Shown here: piece after piece, positions 54,305 through 62,489 of the stretch
How the letters are laid out: every line of letters begins with the position of its first letter
Position numbering within the stretch: position 1 is the first letter of the stretch
From: Streptomyces sp. NBC_01431
GTDB lineage: Bacteria > Actinomycetota > Actinomycetes > Streptomycetales > Streptomycetaceae
Direction of reading: 5' to 3'
Assembly: GCF_036231355.1 (NCBI RefSeq)
Contig: NZ_CP109496.1
Location: 7,812,001-7,876,000 of the forward strand
Length of the DNA: 64,000 nt
Notes under the pieces: model-generated
Databases searched by the model: none
What the model saw: only the letters and a program-made list of their open reading frames with translations
Told to the model about the DNA's origin: nothing
Made by a program: the position numbers and the translations under genes

Positions 54305-54976
54305 CTAGCTGAGGCCAAGTTTGGCGAGTGCGTTGGGCCAGTCCGTGGCGATCGCGTTCTGCGCGGCGGCGAGCTGGGTTTTGCCGGTGCAGATCGCGGT
54401 GTGCAGTTTCGACTCGACGGCGTCTTTAGGGTTGTTGGGGCCGGCGCCGGGCTTGTGACCGGGGGACGGCGGCTCGACCCACAGATTGCGCGGATCATTC
54501 GGGTCGCCGCCGAGCTCCAGGGAGACCAGGTGGTCCTCCTCGGCATCATGGAGACTGCCGGTGTAGCCGTATGACTTGGCGTTCGCGGTCTTCTCCGCCC
54601 CGGTGATCGCGGCGGGCGGGCGGATCGTCGACGTATACCCGGACTTGCAGATCGTCTCTTTCAACGTCGCCGGGGTGACCTTCGGATTCAGCGCGCCCGG
54701 CGTGCACTTCGGATCCGGCAACGGCTGACCGTTGCTGGTGCCGGCATGGCACGACCCGGCCGACGCCTGCGCCTGAACGGTGTACTTGGCCTGCGGACCC
54801 GGACCGTAGGGCAGGGTCGCCGGAGCACCCGCGGCCGGGCTCTGTGCGTTGGCGGCCGGGCTCGACGGCGCCGCCGAGTGTTTCGCGTCCGAGGCCGACC
54901 CGGCGCCGGAACAGGCAGTCGAAAATATGGCCACGGCGAGGGCGGTGACGGTGACAGCAAGACGGCGGTGGTGCAT
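54305..54976 (-). CDS. Lipoprotein with HNH-like DHLVSLELGG motif
   Basis: A 223-residue protein from ATG 54976. The signal peptide ends in a lipobox-like STAC near residue 22, followed by a Ser/Ala/Pro-rich linker. The C-terminal half contains AKSYGYTGSLHDAEEDHLVS then LELGGDPNDPRNLWVEP. This DH-L-x-LELGG-x-P-x-x-x-NLWPE pattern recurs in actinobacterial HNH/ccd-like putative nucleases. Two Cys pairs are visible (SCHAG...KCTPG; ICKSG...ICTGK). It may be a surface nuclease or an inactive relative. Confidence 0.72.
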   Translation of the reverse strand: MHHRRLAVTVTALAVAIFSTACSGAGSASDAKHSAAPSSPAANAQSPAAGAPATLPYGPGPQAKYTVQAQASAGSCHAGTSNGQPLPDPKCTPGALNPKVTPATLKETICKSGYTSTIRPPAAITGAEKTANAKSYGYTGSLHDAEEDHLVSLELGGDPNDPRNLWVEPPSPGHKPGAGPNNPKDAVESKLHTAICTGKTQLAAAQNAIATDWPNALAKLGLS

Positions 54977-55191
54977 GTGGATCCCCCAAGGAAAGGTCGG
55001 CATCCTGAAGCTACCGCCACCCCGCGGTACGGCAGGCAGCCCTGACGACAGATTTGCCCGAACAACACCCCTGCCTTGCTTTGCTGTTCGCGCGTCGGCG
55101 AACCGCGGCGCCGTTCTGCAGGCGGGAAGCAAGACCTTCAGCAAGTCACCGTCGACTTCTACGTCGCCGAACTGCGCCGGTGCCTGAGCAC

Positions 55192-55698
55192 CTACTTCGC
55201 GGACCTGTCCGGGATCACCCCGCCCCGGCGCGGCGGGTGGACGTGGGACCTCCCCAGTAGTCGGCGTGACCCGGCGTTCTGGACTCCGGATAACTCACTT
55301 GTCCGACGCAAAAGGCCGTGCGGCCCATCTGGCTGGCTCTTGATACGACGGCGCCGCGCTGCGCTCGCAGTCGACGAGCACCCACGCCACGTTCCACGGC
55401 GTACGGGTGATTGAGCAGCCGAGAGGCAGCGAGCCCAAGCGTCAGGAGCTGGAGAGCGGGAAAGCCGCGGGAGGTCGGGCCGCCCAGCCCGACACCCGCG
55501 GGCGGCAGTGTCTGGTACTGCCGCTGCTACGACTCCCCGGTCTGCCGCGTCGTCGCGGGCGATGAGCAGGTCGATCAGTGGTTGCAGGCCCGCGGTGTCG
55601 TCCCCGATCCGGGCCTTGGCCAATAGAGCTCCGTCGTGGCCGACCAGGGCGACATCGTGATGGTCACTGGCCCAGCCGATCCCGCAGTACACGTCCAT
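55192..55698 (-). pseudogene. IS110-family recombinase, N-terminal fragment
   Basis: From ATG 55698 the frame reads MDVYCGIGWASDHHDVALVG then LLAKARIGDDTAGLQPLIDL. This is the RuvC-like N-terminus of an IS110 recombinase related to, but distinct from, the one at 36907. The first catalytic Asp region reads GIGWAS, where GIDWA is expected, so the Asp is changed to Gly. After about 55 codons similarity is lost through frameshifts, so the copy is dead. Its leader retains the bridge-RNA-like element. Confidence 0.75.
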
Positions 55699-55734
55699 GA
55701 TGTGCTCTCACGTCCTGTTGTTTCAGAATGCATT

Positions 55735-55825
55735 GCTGCTGGTCGCAGCCGCGCAGGATCACGCGTCTCCCTAATGGAAGGGCTCGATGGCCCAGCATCC
55801 GATTAGCCGTTCGTGACCCCAGCAA
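55735..55825 (-). ncRNA. Candidate IS110 bridge RNA, second copy
   Basis: Read leftward, TTGCTGG opens and CCAGCAG closes the segment, pairing through TGCTGG/CCAGCA. Inside, the order CACGAACGGCTA (55815-55804), TCGAG, ATTAGG, GCGTG, GACCAGC matches 36775-36877, although the closing-stem bases differ. It ends 37 nt before the recombinase start, the same geometry as the first copy. Confidence 0.5.
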
Positions 55826-56006
55826 TCCGCAGGGCCGTCGGTCTTGGCAAATACTCGAAGGCTCCGGGCGCGATGAGAGGTGATCCCTGCGGATGGCTTG
55901 GACCACGAACAACAACGATCCGATCATCTGACTGGATGTGGTGCCGCCGGAAGCCAAGCGCCGTCCACTCCTGTAGAGGGCTCGAACGGTCCTGGCTCTC
56001 AGGTAT

Positions 56007-56570
56007 GCGGTCGCCTATCAGCACGTGCTGCTCGCCGTGCGCGACCAGGGGGAGGCCCTGCTCGTCGAGCGGCTCTCTGCGCTCGACGCCAGTTCCGTGC
56101 GCTACCGCGTGGGCGGCCGCCTCCTGCTGGCATCCACCGGCGTGGGGCTCGTGCTGCTCGCTTTCGCGCCGCCGACCGTGCAGGACCAGGTCATCGCCGG
56201 CTACGAACCCGGAGACGGGGACGACGACATCCGTACTCCCGCCGATCTGCGCCGTGCGCTCGCGGAGGTGCGGCGGAGTGGCTACGCCGTCGGCCGGCAG
56301 AGCCGTCCCTGGCAGCTGAGTACGGTGGCCGCGCCAGTGCGAGACGGGGACGAGGTGGTAGCGGCGCTGTCGGTCGTCGCGCCCAGCCCGGGGTTCCCGG
56401 ACGCAGGCTACGGCCCCGCCGTGCGGGCGACGGCCCGTGCGGTGTCCCGGCGGCTCTCGCGGGAGAGGACTTGCCGTATCTATCCCTTTTGTGGCTCTGT
56501 GCCCCGACGCGCCGAGAGCCCTGGCGGGGTGTCACCCGTGGGGCGGGCGTGGGGAGGGAGCGGTGGGTAG
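56007..56570 (+). pseudogene. IclR-family regulator, C-terminal effector domain only
   Basis: The frame AYQHVLLAVRDQGEALLVER then RYRVGGRLLLASTGVGLVLL and VAAPVRDGDEVVAALSVVAP is the ligand-binding domain of IclR regulators (YRVGxRLPLHATxxGKVLLA). The N-terminal helix-turn-helix is missing and no start codon or ribosome site is present. The last 30 codons look unrelated. It lies beside the IS110 fragment that may have caused the truncation. Confidence 0.75.
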
Positions 56571-56802
56571 GGAGCTCAGGCAGCGGCCCGTTGTTCAGTC
56601 ATGGTGGCTTCCCGGACCGCGGGCGCGCGCCACGCGTCCGCAGCGGGAGCACGAAGTCCCGGGGCCTGACTGGATCCCGGGTCGCTCTTCGCCGACGTTG
56701 AATTCCGGGTCGTGCGCCTCGGGTTGGATGTGGTGATGGTCCGCGTCGGCACCTTCGCCGAACTCGCGGTGCCGCGACTACACGATCGTTCATGCTGAGC
56801 GA

Positions 56803-57063
56803 GTGAATGATGGTGACAGGCGCCTACATGACGCGGGGCGAGCCTTCCTGGGGGCGGCATGGGCTCAGCTCCGGGATGAGCGGGTCGTTCCGCCGCCGGT
56901 GTTTCGCCCACACCTGGAGGTCGGACACGACTACTTCGGGGACTCCATCATGCCGTTGGCCGAGTACCGAGCGCTTGAGGCCGCGATTGCCGCTTCTCAC
57001 CCTCGGTTCGACGCTGAGCCACTGCACGAACGTGTGTTTCCTGGTGGCTTCATCTTTAGCTAA
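56803..57063 (+). CDS. Small hypothetical protein
   Basis: An 86-residue frame from GTG 56803 reading NDGDRRLHDAGRAFLGAAWA, then VFRPHLEVGHDYFGDSIMPL and FPGGFIFS. It has normal high-GC codon bias but only a weak ribosome site. I do not recognise it. It may be a fragment of a larger gene. It precedes the monooxygenase gene by about 100 nt. Confidence 0.4.
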   Translation: MNDGDRRLHDAGRAFLGAAWAQLRDERVVPPPVFRPHLEVGHDYFGDSIMPLAEYRALEAAIAASHPRFDAEPLHERVFPGGFIFS

Positions 57064-57167
57064 GTCGGGCCGTAGCGATGAGTTGTGTGCGGGTCCGCAG
57101 TCCACACCCTGGATCCACCGATAGCGGTGGGTCTGTGCTGGGAACGTTCCAGCGCGGGAGGAAGCAC

Positions 57168-58469
57168 GTGGAGGCAGTGATGGGCGTCGACGACTCCGGG
57201 CCGGAGCGCACGATCCGGACGGGCGAGCAGGGGATGCGGGTGGGCGGTCCCAGGGTGTTGGTGGCGGGGGCGAGCATCGCGGGACCCGCCCTGGCTCACT
57301 GGCTGCGCCGGCGGGGGGCCGAGGTGACCGTGGTGGAGCGGGCTCCCGAGCTGCGTCCCGGCGGGCAGGCGGTGGACGCACGCGGGGTCGCCAGGGAGGT
57401 CCTCAGGCGCATGGGGCTGGACGCGGCGGTCCGCGCGGCGTGCACCGACACAGCCGGCGCGCACACCGTGGACGCGGACGGGCAGGTGCTGGAGACCTTC
57501 CGCGCGGACGACGACGGCGGCGACGGGTTCATCGCGGACATCGAGATCCTGCGCGGGGACCTGTCCCAGGTGCTCTACGACGACACCCGCGACGGCGTCG
57601 AGTACATCTTCGGCGACCGGATCGCCGAGCTCGCCCAGGACGCCGACGGGGTCGACGTGGTCTTCGCGGGCGGCGACCGGCGGCGCTTCGACCTGGTGGT
57701 CGGGGCCGACGGGCTGCACTCGGAGCTGCGGGCGATGGTCTTCGGGCCGCATGAGCAGTTCCTGCGCCACCTCGGGCACGTGCTGGCCTTCTACAGTGTG
57801 CCCAACGAGTTCGCTCTGGACCGCTGGCTGCTCGAGTACCAGGACCAGGAGTCCGGGCGCGCGGCCCTCCTGCGCCCCATCCAGGACGCCAGGCGGGCCA
57901 TGGCCATGTTCTACTCCGCCTCGGCTGACTTCGACGTCGACCACCGTGACGTCGCGGCCCAAAAGCGCCTGCTGCGTGAGCGGATGGCGGGCCTGGGCTG
58001 GCTGGCCCCCGGCATCCTCGCGCACCTGGACGACACCCCGGACTTCTACCTCGATCAGGTCGCCCAGGTGGTGATGGACCGCTGGTCGAGCGGACGGGTG
58101 GGGCTGCTCGGGGACGCGGCGTTCAGCTCGTCACCGATGTCCGGACAGGGCACCGGGCTGGCACTGGTCGGCGCCTACCTGCTGGCCGGAGAGCTGGCCG
58201 CCGCCGAGTGGGACCCCGACACCGGGTTCGCCCGCTACGAGGCACGGATGCGCTCGTTCGTCGAAGCCAACCAGGAGATCGGCCGATTGAACGCCCGCAG
58301 CCGCGACGTCCCCGGGCCAGACGCCGAGCCGCGCCCCGATTTCGCCAGCGCATGGTTCACCGAGCTGGTCGGGCGCGCACTCAACGGCATCGAACTGCCC
58401 GACTACGCGGAGGCGCCGGACTCCGCAACCCCGGCCGGATCCCCGATCACCTCGTCAGCCAAGCCGTAG
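57168..58469 (+). CDS. FAD-dependent monooxygenase (aromatic hydroxylase / TetX-like)
   Basis: A 433-residue flavoprotein. The dinucleotide-binding motif is VLVAGASIAGPALAHWLRRR followed by ERAPELRPGGQAVDARG. The DG motif (LVVGADGLHSELR) and the second FAD motif (VGLLGDAAFSSSPMSGQGTG) are present, as in PHBH-class hydroxylases. GTG 57168 follows GGGAGGAAG; ATG 57180 and ATG 57234 are alternatives. Streptomyces enzymes of this type modify antibiotics or aromatic compounds. No biosynthetic neighbours are seen, so detoxification is possible. Confidence 0.88.
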   Translation: MEAVMGVDDSGPERTIRTGEQGMRVGGPRVLVAGASIAGPALAHWLRRRGAEVTVVERAPELRPGGQAVDARGVAREVLRRMGLDAAVRAACTDTAGAHTVDADGQVLETFRADDDGGDGFIADIEILRGDLSQVLYDDTRDGVEYIFGDRIAELAQDADGVDVVFAGGDRRRFDLVVGADGLHSELRAMVFGPHEQFLRHLGHVLAFYSVPNEFALDRWLLEYQDQESGRAALLRPIQDARRAMAMFYSASADFDVDHRDVAAQKRLLRERMAGLGWLAPGILAHLDDTPDFYLDQVAQVVMDRWSSGRVGLLGDAAFSSSPMSGQGTGLALVGAYLLAGELAAAEWDPDTGFARYEARMRSFVEANQEIGRLNARSRDVPGPDAEPRPDFASAWFTELVGRALNGIELPDYAEAPDSATPAGSPITSSAKP

Positions 58470-58580
58470 GCGTCACACAACAGCGAGGCCCGGAACGCCT
58501 GTCGGGGTCGAGCCAAGATGCCTGCGAAACCCACATTGAGATGAGCTTGCAGAGCTGATCCCGGGCGGGATGACTCGCTG

Positions 58581-59360
58581 TCAGTCGGCATGGGGGGTTG
58601 CGAAGTCGGCGTGGGCGTGCTCGACGGCCTCCGGGTACGCCTGGCGCTTCTCGTGCTCGGCGAGCGCCCGGTAGATGCTGGCCAGGCCGGGGTTGTGGCC
58701 CTTGCGCTTGCCGGTGGGGATGATCAGGTGGGGGCGGATCTGCTCGACGGACTCGCCCGCCGCGCGGCGCCTCAGCACCGTGTACAGCATGTCGTCGGTG
58801 ATGACAGGCGGCCGGCCGCCGTGCTTGCCCTTGCGGGCGGCGGCGTCGAGTCCTTCGAGGGCGGCTTCGCGGATGCTCTCGCGCTCGGTCTTGGCCATCG
58901 CGGCGAAGAACCCGAAGAGCATCCGGCCGGGGCCGGACGGGTCGTAGATGCCGGGCAGCGGGCCGGCCAGCATCTCCAGGACCAGGCCGTGGGCGGTCAG
59001 GTGGTCGGCGAGCGCGGTGAGCTCGGCGGCGTCGCGGCCGAGCCGCTTCATCTCGTAGACGGTGAACAGCACGCGGCCATGCGGGGCGTGCGCCTTGATC
59101 TCGCGCGCGAGGGCGAGTGCGGCCTCGAACTGAGGGCGGACCCGAATGCGGGTGCTGATCTTCTCGGAGAAGATCTTGTCGCGCGGGATGCCGTGCGCGC
59201 TGAGCGCGTCCAGCTGCGACTGCAGCTCCTGGGTGAGGTGGCTGCAGCGGGCGTACCCGATGCGGATGTCCGCGCCCGGGGCGCCGGTCTCGGGTGCGGC
59301 CGGGGGAGGGGTGCCGGGCCGCCACGGCTGGCCTGGGCCGCGATCGGCCGGGGTCGGCAC
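58581..59360 (-). CDS. Serine recombinase (resolvase/invertase family)
   Basis: About 259 residues from a tentative GTG 59360; the frame is open much further, so the start is uncertain. The resolvase catalytic domain begins IRIGYARCSHLTQELQSQLD, with the active Ser in YARCS. It continues with TVYEMKRLGRDAAELTALAD and FFAAMAKTERESIREAALEG. A C-terminal helix-turn-helix region follows (GGRPPVITDDMLYTVLRRRA). It resembles Tn3-type resolvases. A Tn3-like terminal sequence lies at 59568-59605, so it may belong to a transposon. Confidence 0.8.
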   Translation of the reverse strand: MPTPADRGPGQPWRPGTPPPAAPETGAPGADIRIGYARCSHLTQELQSQLDALSAHGIPRDKIFSEKISTRIRVRPQFEAALALAREIKAHAPHGRVLFTVYEMKRLGRDAAELTALADHLTAHGLVLEMLAGPLPGIYDPSGPGRMLFGFFAAMAKTERESIREAALEGLDAAARKGKHGGRPPVITDDMLYTVLRRRAAGESVEQIRPHLIIPTGKRKGHNPGLASIYRALAEHEKRQAYPEAVEHAHADFATPHAD

Positions 59361-59567
59361 CCGCAGCAGCTTGGCGAGCCGGGCGACCTTCTTGAAGTGG
59401 CCGGTGTGGTAGATCCCGGCGACCGCGCCCGAGCGCGAGCGGCAGGGTGACCGGGTTGGACGCCGCAGCGCGGGCGGTCGTGGCGCTCGACGTCGTCGGC
59501 GTCGCTCTCGATGGTGTCCTGAGGGCCCGTCACGCCCGAAATCCTCTCGCAAACCATTCCCAGAACA

Positions 59568-59605
59568 GGGGTCCGTCGCAACTTGAGTGAGAACGACTTC
59601 TGAGA
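59568..59605 (+). repeat. Tn3-like terminal inverted repeat candidate
   Basis: The sequence begins GGGGTCCGTCGCAACTTGAG and continues TGAGAACGACTTCTGAG. It resembles the 38-bp Tn3 end (GGGGTC...ACGC...GTGGAACGA...TAAG) and lies just beyond the resolvase gene. Only one end is visible in the window. Confidence 0.35.
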
Positions 59606-59766
59606 ACTGATCGGGCATCCGGGTCGCCCTCGGCGACCGTTTCCGGTCTTGCTCCCGGAAAGGATCGTTTATGCGAACCCCTTCCCTGCTCTCGGATCGC
59701 GTGTAACTGAGCGTTGGGTCGGCCCCGGAGGTTCGGCGGGCTTGAGCGGCGTGGTGAGTTCTGTTC

Positions 59767-60774
59767 TCACCACGCCGGGCCGGTCTCTGGTCTTGTGGTG
59801 CGGGCGGCGTGGGCGTAGCGGGCGGCGAGGACCCCGAATGCGGTGGCCAGTTGGGGTGGGCCGATGACTTCGATATCGGTGTCGAAGCGGCCGATGGCGG
59901 CGGCGAGTCCGGTCCATGACCAGGAGCCGAGGATGAGCCGGCAGTGACGGGAGCCGAGTTCCTCAACGATTCCGTCCTGGGCGAAGGGCGCGACATCGGC
60001 GGCCGGGAGGCCGAGGATGACTTCTCCTTGGCAGGGCCAGTCGGTGTTGGTGCCGTCGTTGCCGCGGAATCGGCTGGTGATGAAGGCGGAGACGGTGCCG
60101 CCGGGGAGGTCACGAGGGGTGAAGCGGGGGCCGGTGGGTGTACGGGGCCGGATGCGGTCGACGCGGAAGGTACGCCAGTCCTCGCGCTGGAGGTCCCAGG
60201 CCACGAGATACCAGCTATGACGCCAGGTGACCAGATGGTGGGGTTGTACGCGGCGGACGTCATCGGCCGAGGTGCTTGGCCGCGGGGCGTAGTCGAAGCG
60301 AAGTTCCTCGCGGGCGTGGATGGCGTGGCTCAGGTCCACCAGGACCTGAGTGTCGACCCGAGGAGTGTCACGGGCCGCGGGCGGTGGGACGGCGGTGATG
60401 CGCAGCAGGTCGATGCGGTGGCGTAGGCGGGGTGGCATGACCTGGCGGAGGGTGGCCAGGGCGCGGGTGGCGTCTTCGGCGACGGTGGTGCCGGTGGCCG
60501 CGGTCTGCAGTGCGACGGTCAGGGCGACGGCCTGGTCGTCGTCGAACAGCATGGGCGGCAGGTGAGTGCCTGCCTCCAGGCGGTAGCCGCCGCCCGGTCC
60601 TTTGAGGGTCTTGATCGGGTAGTCGAGTTCGCGCAGGCGGTCGATGTCACGCCGCACGGTGCGCGACGTAATGCCGAGACGCTCGGCGAGATCATCGCCG
60701 GACCAGTCACGGGGCGTTTGAAGGAGCGAGAGCAGCGCGAGCAGCCGGGAGGATGTCTTCTGCATGAGATCCAT
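59767..60774 (-). CDS. WYL-domain transcriptional regulator (YafY-like)
   Basis: A 335-residue regulator from ATG 60774; ATG 60765 is an alternative. The N-terminal HTH_11 is RLLALLSLLQTPRDWSGDDL then LGITSRTVRRDIDRLRELDY. The middle is the WYL domain (HHLVTWRHSWYLVAWDLQRE), and the WCX extension follows. It is divergent from the VOC gene, with about 150 nt between them, and probably controls it. WYL proteins bind nucleotides or nucleic acids as ligands; none can be assigned here. Confidence 0.9.
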   Translation of the reverse strand: MDLMQKTSSRLLALLSLLQTPRDWSGDDLAERLGITSRTVRRDIDRLRELDYPIKTLKGPGGGYRLEAGTHLPPMLFDDDQAVALTVALQTAATGTTVAEDATRALATLRQVMPPRLRHRIDLLRITAVPPPAARDTPRVDTQVLVDLSHAIHAREELRFDYAPRPSTSADDVRRVQPHHLVTWRHSWYLVAWDLQREDWRTFRVDRIRPRTPTGPRFTPRDLPGGTVSAFITSRFRGNDGTNTDWPCQGEVILGLPAADVAPFAQDGIVEELGSRHCRLILGSWSWTGLAAAIGRFDTDIEVIGPPQLATAFGVLAARYAHAARTTRPETGPAW

Positions 60775-60922
60775 TCTTCCCGCAGTACAGGACACAACCT
60801 GTCCTCTACCTCCGCCATGCTGGCGTACGAGCCGTTCGGGAGGCATCGCTCCTGGTCGGCAGCCGCCACTTGGACTTGGACAGTCGGCGGCGTATCTGTC
60901 ACACCGAGGCAAGGAGCAGGTC

Positions 60923-61345
60923 ATGTCCGTCACGACCACCACTCACCTGAACTTCCGGGGCACCGCACGTGAGGCGCTGGGCTTCTACCAGTCCGTCTTC
61001 GGCGGACGTACTGTCGCGGTCACCTACAAGGACGCGGGCGCCGTGCAGAACGAGAGCGAGGCGGACTGGGTGATGTGGGGCGAGGTGGCCGGCGACAACG
61101 GATTCCACGTCATGGCCTACGACGTGCCCTCGCAACTGCCCTGGAACCAGGGTGAGAACCCGTTCTTCGTCTCCGTACGCGGTGACGACGCCGAGGAGAT
61201 CAGCGCCCTGTGGGGCAAGCTCGCCGAGGGCTCGACCATCGTGCGAACGCTGGAGCCCGCGCAGTGGGCGCCGCTGTACGGCATGCTCACCGACCGCTTC
61301 GGCATCACCTGGGTCCTGGACGTCACCGCCCCGTACAACGGCTGA
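60923..61345 (+). CDS. VOC-family protein (PhnB/glyoxalase-like)
   Basis: A 140-residue protein from ATG 60923 behind AAGGAG. It begins TTTHLNFRGTAREALGFYQS and has VFGGRTVAVTYKD, DNGFHVMAYDVPS and LYGMLTDRFGITWVLDV. These are typical of the PhnB/YaeR-like VOC group, which includes antibiotic-binding and metal-dependent enzymes. Its start is divergent from the WYL regulator, so the pair may form a small inducible resistance or detoxification unit with the aldo-keto reductase downstream. Confidence 0.9.
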   Translation: MSVTTTTHLNFRGTAREALGFYQSVFGGRTVAVTYKDAGAVQNESEADWVMWGEVAGDNGFHVMAYDVPSQLPWNQGENPFFVSVRGDDAEEISALWGKLAEGSTIVRTLEPAQWAPLYGMLTDRFGITWVLDVTAPYNG

Positions 61346-61450
61346 ACCCAACCGACCGACCTGACATGCCTGCGCCGTCCGGGCCGCCACAGCCACGGGC
61401 GGCCCGGACGGCGCGGGCCCCGAACAAGCAGCGGAAGGAAACGGGGCACC

Positions 61451-62482
61451 GTGAGGATACGGAAGCTGGGACGGACCGGCATCGAAGTCAGTGCCTACTG
61501 CCTGGGCACCATGGTGTTCGGCAAGATGGGCAATCCGGATCACGACGACTGCGCGCGCATGATCCACCGGGCGCTCGACGCGGGCATCAATTTCGTCGAC
61601 ACCGCCGACGTCTACGGCTACAGCGAGACCGAGGAGATCGTCGGCAAAGCCCTCGCAGGACGCCGCGACGAGGTCGTGCTGGCGACCAAGTTCAACGGAC
61701 CGATGGGCGGGGGTCCCAACCACAGCGGCAGCTCCCGGCGCTGGATCATCCAGGCGGTCGAGGGCTCACTGAAGCGGCTGCAAACCGACTACATCGACCT
61801 CTACCAGATCCACCACCCCGACCCGCACACCGACATCGAGGAGACCCTCTCCGCGCTCACCGACCTCGTGCGTGCCGGGAAGGTCCGCGCGATCGGCTCC
61901 TCCAACCTGCCGGCCTCGGAAATCGTCGAAGCCCAGTGGGTGTCCCAGCAGCGCGGCTTGCACTGCCTGCGAACCGAGCAGCCCACCTACTCCATCCTCA
62001 ACCGCGGCATCGAGCGGGAGGTTCTGCCCACCTGCCGCCGCTACGGCCTGGGCGTTCTGGTGTGGAGTCCGTTGGCCATGGGACTGCTCACCGGCCGCTA
62101 CCGCAAGAACACCCCGCGGCCCGACAACGCCCGCATGCAGTGGGTCTCCCGGCACCTCACCGACGAACGCAAGCTTGACGCGGTGGAGCAGCTGCTCACC
62201 CTCGCCGAAGAAACCGGCCACTCCCTCACACACGTGGCCATGGCCTTCGCCACCAGCCACCCCGACGTCACTGCCGCCATCATCGGCCCGCGCACCATGG
62301 ACCAGCTGGACGACCTGCTCGTCGGTGCCCCTCTCACCCTCGGCGACGACATCCTCGACAAGATCGACACAATCGTCCCGCCCGGCACCGACATCAGCCC
62401 TCTGGACGTCTCCTACATACCTCCCTCCCTCACCCAAACGGACCTGCGCCGACGCCCGTCCCACGAGCGAGCCGCCGCGTGA
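61451..62482 (+). CDS. Aldo-keto reductase
   Basis: A 343-residue NADPH-dependent reductase starting at GTG 61451, with GGAAGG further upstream. It has the (beta/alpha)8 fold with NFVDTADVYGYSETEEIVGK (catalytic Asp and Tyr), ATKFNGPMG (Lys), YIDLYQIHHPDP (His) and IGPRTMDQLDDLL near the end. It resembles the YghZ/general-stress AKR group acting on aldehydes. It lies 105 nt after the VOC gene and 7 nt before the HTH_42 gene. Confidence 0.93.
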   Translation: MRIRKLGRTGIEVSAYCLGTMVFGKMGNPDHDDCARMIHRALDAGINFVDTADVYGYSETEEIVGKALAGRRDEVVLATKFNGPMGGGPNHSGSSRRWIIQAVEGSLKRLQTDYIDLYQIHHPDPHTDIEETLSALTDLVRAGKVRAIGSSNLPASEIVEAQWVSQQRGLHCLRTEQPTYSILNRGIEREVLPTCRRYGLGVLVWSPLAMGLLTGRYRKNTPRPDNARMQWVSRHLTDERKLDAVEQLLTLAEETGHSLTHVAMAFATSHPDVTAAIIGPRTMDQLDDLLVGAPLTLGDDILDKIDTIVPPGTDISPLDVSYIPPSLTQTDLRRRPSHERAAA

Positions 62483-62489
62483 GAATGCC

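Noticed and set aside
58504..58560. GGGGTCGAGCC as a second Tn3-type end
   Set aside because: Only the first six bases agree; the rest does not align with the sequence at 59568.
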